Below are positions 1-6,809 of a stretch of DNA of 12,325 nucleotides, piece by piece. Source of the stretch: JAUXEH01 sp965602945 (GTDB taxonomy: Bacteria; Acidobacteriota; Aminicenantia; Aminicenantales; Aminicenantaceae). The first letter of the stretch is position 1; every line of letters starts with the position of its first letter. Position numbers and translations under genes: made by a program. The notes beneath the pieces were generated by a model, which saw nothing but the letters and a program-made list of their open reading frames with translations, was not told the DNA's origin and searched no databases. The stretch covers positions 1 through 12,325 of the forward strand of contig CBFDBC010000103.1 in NCBI GenBank assembly GCA_965602945.1, read 5' to 3'.

Positions 1-2
1 TG

Positions 3-1010
3 GTGGATCAGATCACTAACGATTTCCAGAAAGAGGCATTAAAAACAGAATTAGACCTGGATCTGGCCTACAGCCTGGCGGGATTCGGACGCTTCCGCGG
101 CAGCATTTTCCAGCAGCGGGGGTCGATGGCCCTTGTGCTCCGGATCATCCCGCTCGAAGTTATGACGATCAGAGAGCTCTTGCTGCCCGAGATCCTGGAA
201 TCGATCTCCATGGAGCAGCGGGGGCTGGTGCTGGTAACGGGAACTACCGGATCCGGGAAGAGCACCTCCCTGGCCGCCATGATCAATCACATCAACGAAA
301 GCCGGACCGAGAACATCATCACGATCGAGGATCCGATCGAATACCTCCACCGCGACAAGCAGAGCAACATCAGCCAACGTGAGGTGGGGATGGATGTCGT
401 GTCGTTTTCACGAGGACTCAGGGCTTCTCTGCGTGAGGATCCTGATATCATTCTGGTGGGAGAGATGCGGGACCTCGACACCATCGAGACCGCACTGCTG
501 GCAGCCGAGACTGGGCACCTGGTCCTGAGCACACTGCACACGACTGATGCGGCGGAGACGATCAACCGTATCATCGCGGTCTTCGCGCCCCATCACCAGC
601 GCCAGATCCGTCTGCAGCTGTCGAGCATCCTCAAGGCCGTCGTGTCCATGCGTCTGATCCCCAGGAAAGAGGGAGGCGGCCGGGTCCCAGCGGTGGAAGT
701 CATGGTCAACACGCCCTACATTGCCGAATGCATCCGCGACCGGGATAAGACCGTGCTGATCCGTGATGCCATCGCATCCGGTGTGTCACAATATGGGATG
801 CAGACATTCGATCAATCCATATACCAGCTCTACAAAGACGGGTACATCTCCTATGAACAGGGACTGCGCTACTCCTCCAGCCCCGACAACTTCAAGCTGC
901 GTGTGATGGGGATCCGCTCGACACTCGATGTCGCTCTGGAAGACATGGAAAAAGAAATGAGCAAGATCGACCGGGAGGAAAAACCGGAAAAGAAGTTCGA
1001 CGATACATGA
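3..1010 (+). CDS. pilT: Type IV pilus retraction ATPase, PilT/PilU family (5' truncated)
   Basis: Hexameric secretion-superfamily ATPase that depolymerises type IV pilus fibres at the cytoplasmic face, powering twitching motility. Visible motifs, numbered from the GTG at position 3: Walker A GTTGSGKST (80-88), Asp box ITIEDPIEY (106-114), Walker B with catalytic Glu in ILVGEMRD (about 150-157), His box STLHTTD (about 176-182), and the C-terminal GMQTFDQS segment ending near VMGI. Compared with family proteins of about 345-380 residues, roughly 50 N-terminal residues (start of the PAS-like domain) are missing, so the gene enters from the left edge and the GTG is not its real start. The AIRNLIRE motif of classical PilT is replaced by AECIRDRDK. 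The HRDKQSNISQREVG and RLIPRK segments look more like PilU, so the PilT/PilU choice is open. The acidic/basic C-tail (KEMSKIDREEKPEKKFDD) is an extension. The stop overlaps the alaS start. Confidence 0.93.
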   Translation: MDQITNDFQKEALKTELDLDLAYSLAGFGRFRGSIFQQRGSMALVLRIIPLEVMTIRELLLPEILESISMEQRGLVLVTGTTGSGKSTSLAAMINHINESRTENIITIEDPIEYLHRDKQSNISQREVGMDVVSFSRGLRASLREDPDIILVGEMRDLDTIETALLAAETGHLVLSTLHTTDAAETINRIIAVFAPHHQRQIRLQLSSILKAVVSMRLIPRKEGGGRVPAVEVMVNTPYIAECIRDRDKTVLIRDAIASGVSQYGMQTFDQSIYQLYKDGYISYEQGLRYSSSPDNFKLRVMGIRSTLDVALEDMEKEMSKIDREEKPEKKFDDT

Positions 1011-3652
1011 AAACACAGGAAATCCGCGAAACATTTCTGGATTATTTTGCCCAGAACGGGCACAAGGTCATCGAAAGCTCATCCCTGCTGCCCAAGGATG
1101 ATCCGACGCTCCTGTTCACCAATGCGGGGATGAACCAGTTCATAAACCTGTTTCTGGGGCTCGAGAAGAGAAGCTATAACCGAGCAGCCTCGGTGCAGAA
1201 ATGCATGCGTGTCAGCGGCAAACACAACGATCTGGAAACCGTGGGTCGGACCGCCAAGCATCATACATTTTTCGAGATGCTGGGCAATTTTTCTTTCGGA
1301 GATTACTTCAAGCAGGACGCCATCTCCTTTGCCTGGAGACTCATGACGGAGGTCTTCCGCCTGCCGGAAGCGGGCCTGTATGCCACCGTCTATGAAGAGG
1401 ACGATGAGGCGTACGCCATCTGGCAGAAAGAGGTGGGTCTTCCTGAGAGCCGGGTCTTCCGGCTGGGGAAAGAGGACAATTACTGGAGCATGGGTGAAAC
1501 AGGGCCCTGCGGGCCGTGCTCCGAACTACACTACGATCTCGGGACCGAAGTCGAGGACGGGACGCCGGAAGCGCTCATCCGGTCCGGAAGCGATAGGTTC
1601 GTGGAGCTCTGGAACCTGGTGTTCATGCAGTTCAATCAGGACAGCGAAGGCCGGATCGAGCCGCTGCCGTCTCCCTCCGTGGACACGGGCATGGGGCTGG
1701 AGCGCATGGCCGCCGTGCTGCAGGGGAAACTCAGCAACTTCGATACCGATGTCTTCCTGCCGATCATTGAAGCCGTGGGGGAGATGACGGGGAGAGATTT
1801 TCCCGCGCGCGATGAGTCGGACGTCGCGGTCCGCATTATCGCCGACCATGTCCGTGCCCTGACCTTCCTGATCGGGGACGGTATCATGCCGGCCAATGAT
1901 GGACGGGGCTATGTGTTGAGACGCCTGCTCCGCCGGGCCTTTCGCGCGGGTAATTCCCTGGGACTGGAGGAGCCATTCCTCTATAACCTGGTGGGTGTCG
2001 TCTGTGATATCATGAAGGATGCCTACCCGGAACTCCTGACCTCCGCCACCTTCATTTCCAATGTATGCCAATCGGAGGAGCACCGCTTCGCCTCCACTCT
2101 AGCCTCAGGTCTGAAGGTTTTTCAACAGTATACGTCCGAGACACGCCAATCGGGCCGGTCCTCTGTGCCGGGCGACATGGTATTTAAACTGTATGACACC
2201 TTCGGTTTCCCCCTCGACCTAACCCGGGAGCTGGCAGAAGAGGAGGGGATGACGGTGGATGAACCCGGATTCCAGGCCGAACTTGAGGATCAGCGCGAGC
2301 GGGCGCGCATGTCCTGGAAGGGTGAGGACCGGCAGAAGGTGATGAAGGCCTACGAGCCGTTGAAAAACCTCAGCACGCGTTTTGTGGGATATGATCGGGA
2401 CAGGCTCTCCGATGCGGGAGTGATTGCGCTCATGAAAGCCGGAATGCAGGTCGAGGAGCTCAAGGAAGGCGAAAAGGGCGAGGTTTTCCTGCAGGAAACG
2501 CCGTTCTATGCGGAAGCGGGCGGACAGGTCGGAGACAGCGGTTTTTTGAAGAACCCGCATTTTTCCGCACTGGTAGAGAATACCGAAGCTCCGTTGCCTG
2601 ATCTGATCGTACACAAGGTCCGTGTCCTGTCAGGCAGCATCCGCGTGAACGGCCAGGTGGAGGCGGCTGTGGACACTCCCAAACGGCAGTCCATTCGTAA
2701 GAATCACACCGCCACGCACCTCCTGCATGCCTCGCTCCGTCAGATCCTGGGCGACCATGTCAAGCAGGCCGGGTCCCTGGTGGCTCATGACCGGTTCCGC
2801 TTTGACTTCACCCATTTTTCCCCCCTGAGTCCCAGCGAGAGACACGGCATCGAAGCCCTGGTGAACGGCAAGGTGCAGGAGGCTATCCCGATCCAAACCG
2901 AGGTGTCATCGCTGGAAGAGGCCGTCGCTTCCGGCGCCACGGCGATCTTCGAGGAAAAATACCGGGAACAGGTCCGTGTTGTCGTGATCGATGACTTCAG
3001 CCGGGAGCTCTGCGGAGGCGTCCATGCACACAACACGGGAGAGATCGGGCTCTTCAATATCCTTTCCGAGAGCAGCATCGCGGCGGGGATGCGGCGGATC
3101 GAGGCAGTAACCGGGGAAGCGGCCCTCCGTCATGTCCAGGAGAACGAGGACCTGCTGGCGGATGTGCAGGCTGCCTTGAGCTCAGCCCGCCCGGAACTCC
3201 TGGCCCAGCTGGAACGGCTGAAAGAAACGTTGAAGGAGAGCGAAAAGGAACTGAAATCTCTGAGGCAGAAGATCGTCAACCGGGATTTTCAGGATGAGAA
3301 GGAAGAAATCCGCGAAGTGGATGGGATTTCCGTGCTCACCAAGAGGGTAGAAGGGCTGGACATGTCGGAAATGCGTGAGCTGGCCGATGTCCTCAGGCAG
3401 AGGCTGGGATCGGGAGTGGTGGTCCTGGGGACTGAGAACCAGGGTAAGGCCGTTCTGGTCGCGGCCGTCACCAAAGACCTGACAGAGCGGATTCGTGCGG
3501 ATGATATAATCCGCAGGATCGCCCCTCTGGTCAAAGGCGGGGGCGGAGGGCGGGCCGATTTCGCTCAGGCCGGAGGGTCGCAGCCCCAGGAACTTGACCA
3601 CGCCCTGGAGGAAGCCACAGCAGCGCTCAAAATCACCCCTAAAGGGGATTGA
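1007..3652 (+). CDS. alaS: Alanyl-tRNA synthetase
   Basis: Class II aminoacyl-tRNA synthetase that charges tRNA-Ala in the cytoplasm and hydrolyses mischarged Ser/Gly-tRNA-Ala. At 881 residues it is full length. Domains in order: catalytic core with motif 2 around RTAKHHTFFEMLGNFSFGDY (81-100) and motif 3 region DGIMPANDGRGYVLRRLLRRA (291-311); tRNA-recognition helices to about 450; editing domain with zinc-site residues HTATH (H567, H571) and CGGVH (C669, H673); a coiled-coil linker (about 710-765); and the C-Ala domain ending with a GGGGGRADFAQAGG glycine-rich motif (844-857). All key residues are present. The ATG shares ATGA with the upstream stop and has no close purine-rich Shine-Dalgarno (the nearest GGAGG is about 28 nt upstream), so translational coupling is likely. 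The pairing with a pilus ATPase is not functionally obvious; it may be only shared transcription. Confidence 0.98.
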   Translation: MKTQEIRETFLDYFAQNGHKVIESSSLLPKDDPTLLFTNAGMNQFINLFLGLEKRSYNRAASVQKCMRVSGKHNDLETVGRTAKHHTFFEMLGNFSFGDYFKQDAISFAWRLMTEVFRLPEAGLYATVYEEDDEAYAIWQKEVGLPESRVFRLGKEDNYWSMGETGPCGPCSELHYDLGTEVEDGTPEALIRSGSDRFVELWNLVFMQFNQDSEGRIEPLPSPSVDTGMGLERMAAVLQGKLSNFDTDVFLPIIEAVGEMTGRDFPARDESDVAVRIIADHVRALTFLIGDGIMPANDGRGYVLRRLLRRAFRAGNSLGLEEPFLYNLVGVVCDIMKDAYPELLTSATFISNVCQSEEHRFASTLASGLKVFQQYTSETRQSGRSSVPGDMVFKLYDTFGFPLDLTRELAEEEGMTVDEPGFQAELEDQRERARMSWKGEDRQKVMKAYEPLKNLSTRFVGYDRDRLSDAGVIALMKAGMQVEELKEGEKGEVFLQETPFYAEAGGQVGDSGFLKNPHFSALVENTEAPLPDLIVHKVRVLSGSIRVNGQVEAAVDTPKRQSIRKNHTATHLLHASLRQILGDHVKQAGSLVAHDRFRFDFTHFSPLSPSERHGIEALVNGKVQEAIPIQTEVSSLEEAVASGATAIFEEKYREQVRVVVIDDFSRELCGGVHAHNTGEIGLFNILSESSIAAGMRRIEAVTGEAALRHVQENEDLLADVQAALSSARPELLAQLERLKETLKESEKELKSLRQKIVNRDFQDEKEEIREVDGISVLTKRVEGLDMSEMRELADVLRQRLGSGVVVLGTENQGKAVLVAAVTKDLTERIRADDIIRRIAPLVKGGGGGRADFAQAGGSQPQELDHALEEATAALKITPKGD

Positions 3653-3654
3653 TT
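3631..3654 (+). terminator. Weak terminator-like hairpin over the alaS stop
   Basis: AATCA-CCCC, loop TAAA, GGGG, then a 2-nt bulge and TGATT form a 9-bp stem spanning the last codons and stop of alaS. Only a short T-poor stretch (TATCC) follows, so it is a poor intrinsic terminator. It may attenuate readthrough or protect the 3' end between alaS and the transglycosylase gene. Confidence 0.25.
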
Positions 3655-3693
3655 TATCCGGCTTGATTCTGCCAGAATTGGATTAGAAGGATC

Positions 3694-4275
3694 ATGAAAA
3701 AACGTACCATGCGGGCCTGTGTTCTGGGAGTGGGGTTTGCCCTGCTGGCCGGCGCATTCCCGCTGCTGGCCGTTCGGGACTCGAAAGCCGCGTACGACGG
3801 GATTGTCACAGTCATGGCTCGGGAGTACGGAGTACCGGCAAAACTCATCCACTCGATAATCAAAGTGGAATCCGACTACAACTCGAAGGCCGTATCCAGC
3901 AAAGGAGCCATGGGCCTGATGCAGCTCATGCCCCCCACGGCCCGGCAGTACGGCGTAAGGGATGCGTTCGATCCCATGGAGAATATCAAGGGGGGAGTCA
4001 AATATCTGCGGGACCTCATGAAGCTCTACGAGCACAACACCAACCTGGTGCTTGCGGCTTACAACGCAGGCCAGTCAGCGGTCGCCAAATATGGGGGGAT
4101 ACCTCCTTACAGAGAGACCATCGACTATATCGATAAGATCAAGCGGAACGGATATAGGGAAAGCACAATCAGGAGCGGAACCGAGATCTACCGGTACGTT
4201 GATGAGAGGGGCCGCACCGTGCTCACCAACGACTATCTGACCTATAAGCGCCATCTTGCCAAACGCAAAAAGTAG
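3694..4275 (+). CDS. Secreted lytic transglycosylase (SLT domain) with DUF4124-like tail
   Basis: Peptidoglycan lytic transglycosylase of the Slt70/MltC-type SLT fold, expected to cleave the MurNAc-GlcNAc bond with 1,6-anhydro product formation in the periplasm. The N-terminus (MKKRTMRACVLGVGFALLAG) is a Sec signal peptide, with probable cleavage near residues 27-33. The SLT domain spans about 34-150: catalytic Glu59 in KVESDYN, the GAMGLMQLMP motif (71-80), and AAYNAG (121-126) with the conserved Asn. At 193 residues it is a single-domain enzyme. The tail TEIYRYVDERGRTVLTND (163-180) resembles the short DUF4124 module (Y-R-W-V-D-x-x-G), which is more often N-terminal or separate. The start is supported by AGAAGGA just upstream. 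It lies 41 bp after alaS and is probably co-transcribed. Substrate type and role (recycling, or opening the wall for pili or secretion) are inference. Confidence 0.9.
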   Translation: MKKRTMRACVLGVGFALLAGAFPLLAVRDSKAAYDGIVTVMAREYGVPAKLIHSIIKVESDYNSKAVSSKGAMGLMQLMPPTARQYGVRDAFDPMENIKGGVKYLRDLMKLYEHNTNLVLAAYNAGQSAVAKYGGIPPYRETIDYIDKIKRNGYRESTIRSGTEIYRYVDERGRTVLTNDYLTYKRHLAKRKK

Positions 4276-4280
4276 CCCTT

Positions 4281-4552
4281 CTGAATCATTCATAAAGAAT
4301 GTCGACACCTATTTTGGTTTAAAAAAGAAAATTACCTATCGACATTCTTTACCCTGCGGGCGAGTCGATCTCGCGGCATCTACTTCGCCATCCAGGGACT
4401 CGCGGTAGATGACTACAGCTCCCCCTAAATGTCTCGCATCTACCCCAATCTCGACTCGTGAATGATCCAGGTCCTTGATCAATTCATAAAGAATGTCGAC
4501 ATAAATAAGGGATTTTACTCTAAATGGTCGACAGTCTTTATGAATGACTCAG
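4281..4552. repeat. Palindromic intergenic element with terminal inverted repeats (MITE-like)
   Basis: A 272-bp element with no ORF of its own. The left end 4281-4307 and the right end 4526-4552 are inverted repeats matching at 24 of 27 positions. The inner 20 bp of the left end (ATTCATAAAGAATGTCGACA, 4288-4307) recur exactly in direct orientation at 4482-4501, and a 13-bp inverted part of it (TCGACATTCTTTA) lies at 4339-4351. Each end can therefore fold alone: 4293-4305 with 4339-4351, and 4482-4501 with 4526-4546. AT-rich loops separate the arms, and the centre is GC-richer. No clear target-site duplication is seen. It sits between convergent genes and could also act as a bidirectional terminator. 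MITE-like is inferred from architecture; a REP/BIME-type repeat or a structured RNA remains possible. Confidence 0.75.
4361..4458. repeat. Core of the element: nested inverted repeats with alternative pairings
   Basis: The arms CGAGTCGA (4361-4368) and TCGACTCG (4451-4458) are perfect complements bounding the core. Inside, CATCTAC occurs at 4377-4383 and again at 4437-4443, with GTAGATG (4405-4411) exactly between them. The middle copy can pair with either flank but not both, giving two mutually exclusive hairpins. TCTCG precedes both CATCTAC copies, so the flanks are also direct repeats. Confidence 0.6.
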
Positions 4553-5506
4553 GAGGTTGGCTTTGATAGGGAAGCATTGAGGTATGATTTCAAACCGCAC
4601 AGGCACCCTGCCGACCTGTTCGCCGTCCACCTCGATGTAGACCTCCTGATCGGTGTCGGGCGCCGAAGTGACCTCCACCGTCTTGCATCGCAAAAGGTCG
4701 ATCCTGGGGTGGGGGAGATGGGTTCCGGAGTACAGCCGCCGTACCGTGCGGAGGAATTCCACGAGTTTCATGCCTTTGACCAGGAGCAGGTCGAACAGCC
4801 CGTCATCCAGCTGAGCCTCGGGCGCGGCCTTCATCCCCTTGCCGAATACTTGTCCGTTGGCGATGGCACCCATCATGTATTCCTCTTCCGGGAGGTCCTG
4901 CCCATCGACCTTGATCCGCAGCCTTTTATTCTTATAGTGGAGAAAAGTGGAGATCGTGCTCTTGAAATAGGAGGATTTTTTTCTCTCCATCTTTTTCAGG
5001 TTCATGTGCCGTACCACTTCCCCCCCGATCCCGAAGTCGGATATGTTTAAAAACATCCGCTCAGACTCAGTGCCGCCGTGATCGCAGTATATGACCTTGC
5101 CGGCATCTATGGCATGGGAGGGCACTTCCGTGATCAGTTCGAGGGCTTTTTTGAGGCTCTGGGGAATACGAAGGCTCCGGCTCAAGTCGGATCCGGTCCC
5201 CGAAGGGACTACACCGAGGGCTGTATCGGGATTCAGGATGCGGTCGTTTTCAAAGAAACCATTGGCGATCTCATTCATGGTCCCATCGCCGCCGATACCT
5301 ACAATGAGTTCGGCGCCGTCCATTATGGCCGACCGGGAGATCTCGGTGGCATGGCAGGGTTTTTCCGTGAATTCGTAGCGATATTCCTGAAAGATGGACC
5401 GCAGAGCTTCCTTGATGTGTTTCCATCTTTTTCCCGTCCGACCCTTGTCGGATTCAGGATTGATGATTATCTGGGGTCTCAGTCTGGACTTGGTCTTTAG
5501 GAACAT
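4538..5506 (-). CDS. Diacylglycerol/sphingosine kinase-family lipid kinase (YegS/DagK-like)
   Basis: ATP-dependent lipid kinase of the DAGK catalytic-domain family, likely phosphorylating diacylglycerol or a related lipid at the cytoplasmic membrane face. The N-terminal nucleotide domain has IIINPESDKGRTG (13-25), the hallmark GGDGTMNE (72-79) and PSGTGSDLSR (101-110, family GTGNDxAR). The C-terminal beta-sandwich contains MKAAPEAQLDDGLFDLLLV (225-243) and IEVDGEQVGRVPVRFEIIP (291-309). At 322 residues it has the usual length. The ATG follows GGAG at about 9 nt. The first 53 bp overlap the end of the upstream membrane-protein gene in another frame. The last four codons (L-S-H-S) and the TAA stop lie within the right inverted repeat of the 4281-4552 element. 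The exact lipid substrate cannot be read from sequence. Confidence 0.93.
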   Translation of the reverse strand: MFLKTKSRLRPQIIINPESDKGRTGKRWKHIKEALRSIFQEYRYEFTEKPCHATEISRSAIMDGAELIVGIGGDGTMNEIANGFFENDRILNPDTALGVVPSGTGSDLSRSLRIPQSLKKALELITEVPSHAIDAGKVIYCDHGGTESERMFLNISDFGIGGEVVRHMNLKKMERKKSSYFKSTISTFLHYKNKRLRIKVDGQDLPEEEYMMGAIANGQVFGKGMKAAPEAQLDDGLFDLLLVKGMKLVEFLRTVRRLYSGTHLPHPRIDLLRCKTVEVTSAPDTDQEVYIEVDGEQVGRVPVRFEIIPQCFPIKANLLSHS

Positions 5507-5993
5507 CGATCACTCCATGTGTGGGCGGAGCGCTTTTCTTCTTGAACAGCGAGATCCCAATGATCCCGCCCAGAGCCCCCAGGGCGGAAAAGACCACGAT
5601 GTTGATAAAAAGCTCCAGCACCATAAACGGAAAAGAAGATTCCAGGCCCTCGCCCTGCATTATAGATTCCCAGAATTCGGGCATTTGGTCGGTGTATTCG
5701 GCAGCCCAATCCATCATGCTGCGCGCAATGGCGCTGTCCAGGGGAGCGAAGGGGATACTGATCAAAAAGGCGACAAGCGCGGCCACCATGCCGGCAAAGA
5801 TGCCGACGATGGCACCGTCGCCGGCCCTGAGTTCCATGGTCGCTTCTTTGTGCAGGAAATAGGCGGCGATGACCCCGCCTCCCACGATCCAGAGACAGCA
5901 GAAACAATTGACCAGTGGAATCCCCGTGAGGACCCCGGCGATCGCCCCCCCGATCAATGCGGGCACAAACATTCCCGGTCTTTGATTGTTCAT
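5454..5993 (-). CDS. Small integral membrane protein with NCFCC motif, unknown function
   Basis: I do not recognise a characterised function. The 179-residue protein has about four hydrophobic segments (roughly 9-28, 32-47, 60-83 and 122-150), glycine/alanine-rich as in tightly packed helices. N-C-F-C-C at 29-33 lies at the turn between helices 1 and 2. A polar, acidic stretch with aromatics (about 86-120) separates helices 3 and 4, and a hydrophilic tail (151-179) follows KKK, suggesting a cytoplasmic C-terminus. The ATG is preceded by GGAG at about 8 nt. It starts 47 bp after the DUF2085 gene and overlaps the lipid kinase gene by 53 bp, so the three are very likely co-transcribed. A membrane or lipid-linked role is only an inference from context. 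The cysteine cluster might bind metal or be acylated. Confidence 0.85.
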   Translation of the reverse strand: MNNQRPGMFVPALIGGAIAGVLTGIPLVNCFCCLWIVGGGVIAAYFLHKEATMELRAGDGAIVGIFAGMVAALVAFLISIPFAPLDSAIARSMMDWAAEYTDQMPEFWESIMQGEGLESSFPFMVLELFINIVVFSALGALGGIIGISLFKKKSAPPTHGVIDVPKDQVQTETPDNHQS

Positions 5994-6040
5994 CAGGCTT
6001 TCTCCACGGAAGTTTGTCCTATTCTATTGGTAAGTGAGGT

Positions 6041-6577
6041 TCATTTCAAGCGAAATATTCTCGGAAATCTTCCCAGAAGCTCAACCAGGCCGGGGACCAC
6101 GTAATAGGGGAGGATCAATCCCCAGGATATACCAATGGCCAGCCGGAGCGGGGAGGACGTATGCCACAGGCCCAGTATATTACCGGACGTATCCAAAGCG
6201 ATGGGCAGGGTGAAAATAACAAAAGTCAGAGGCCGGGGCAGCCTCGGGGGCACTGGGCCCAGCCAGGGAAAAAGGCAGGTTCCAACAAGGAAACCTAAGT
6301 AGATACCCAGGCAGCGTGCGCACACGGCCATGGGGAATCCAAAGATGTGCAGGCAGCGGGAGTCGATCTGGTGGCATGTGGGACCGAATACAGCGTAAAC
6401 CAGAGAGCTCCAGGAAGATCCGGTCGACTTGAGATAGGGAGCCAGGACGATGAGGGCGATCCATGCCGATACCGACACCAGGATCCCGGCAATCACGGTT
6501 ACGACTATCCGTTGCGGGGCGGCTCCGGATTCATCTGAGAGGTGGGGATATCTCCTGATAATGTCCGTTTTCAGCAC
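6041..6577 (-). CDS. DUF2085 integral membrane protein
   Basis: The protein shows the DUF2085 signature: C-H-Q (68-70), R-C (74-75), F-P-M-A-V-C-A-R-C (81-89) and GIYLG (91-95), giving a Cys/His cluster at the membrane surface that could hold metal. About four hydrophobic helices are visible (roughly 23-47, 90-107, 115-135 and 145-166). The biochemical role of the family is not established. The GTG at 6575-6577 is the earliest possible start because an in-frame TAG lies two codons upstream. No ATG occurs before the conserved core, so a GTG start here is the best choice, with slight doubt. GGAGG lies 17 nt upstream with a hairpin filling the gap. It is the first gene of the minus-strand group and is transcribed divergently from the protease-TPR gene. 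Confidence 0.9.
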   Translation of the reverse strand: MLKTDIIRRYPHLSDESGAAPQRIVVTVIAGILVSVSAWIALIVLAPYLKSTGSSWSSLVYAVFGPTCHQIDSRCLHIFGFPMAVCARCLGIYLGFLVGTCLFPWLGPVPPRLPRPLTFVIFTLPIALDTSGNILGLWHTSSPLRLAIGISWGLILPYYVVPGLVELLGRFPRIFRLK

Positions 6578-6600
6578 GGCCTAAGACTAGGCCACCTCCC
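6578..6600 (-). promoter_or_regulatory. Hairpin between ribosome-binding sequence and GTG start
   Basis: On the minus strand GGGAGGTGG is followed by GGCCTA-GTCT-TAGGCC and then directly by GTG. The perfect 6-bp stem with a 4-nt loop (6578-6593) fills the 17-nt gap between GGAGG (6595-6599) and the start codon. The linear gap is too long for an ordinary Shine-Dalgarno spacing, so folding should influence initiation. Confidence 0.45.
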
Positions 6601-6612
6601 TGCGCATGTCAA
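6584..6612 (-). promoter_or_regulatory. Possible promoter giving a near-leaderless DUF2085 transcript
   Basis: The minus strand has a perfect TTGACA (6607-6612), a 17-nt spacer and TAGTCT (6584-6589, 3 of 6 to TATAAT). Transcription would begin about at the GTG. The poor -10, and the fact that GGAGG would lie upstream of the transcript, make this a tentative call. Confidence 0.25.
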
Positions 6613-6739
6613 GCCATCCATTCCCCCCCCCGTTGTGTATCCCTGCCTTCCGTACGCAGAAAATGAGTCTGAAAGAAAAAAATAGTCGGTGATCCCACTG
6701 CCTCATTAATGCTCGTAGTTCCAATCCGTGGCGAAATAT

Positions 6740-6769
6740 TTGACAGGTGCCGGAGAGAAAGTGTAAATT
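6740..6769 (+). promoter_or_regulatory. Sigma70-type promoter for the protease-TPR gene
   Basis: Perfect TTGACA (6740-6745), an 18-nt spacer and TAAATT (6764-6769, 4 of 6 to TATAAT). The predicted start near 6775 leaves a leader of about 35 nt before the ATG at 6810, enough to contain the strong GGAGGTG ribosome-binding site. Confidence 0.55.
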
Positions 6770-6809
6770 GGAGCTGTCGTTATTCATACCTGTGTAGATG
6801 GAGGTGAAG

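Noticed and set aside
1526..2083. Minus-strand open frames across alaS
   Set aside because: alaS is full length with all motifs; these frames have no independent support.
3661..3693. Small ATTCT-GCC-AGAAT hairpin before the transglycosylase
   Set aside because: A 5-bp stem with a 3-nt loop is too weak to call and lacks a T-run.
4281..4552. CRISPR array, because of the repeated 20-mer
   Set aside because: Only two direct copies about 194 bp apart, with no regular spacers and no cas genes.
4544..6104. Plus-strand open frames opposite the minus-strand trio
   Set aside because: They lack domains and oppose genes with clear motifs and ribosome-binding sites.
6798..6809. Upstream ATG at 6798 as start of the protease-TPR protein
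   Set aside because: It lies within the ribosome-binding region of the ATG at 6810 and has no site of its own.
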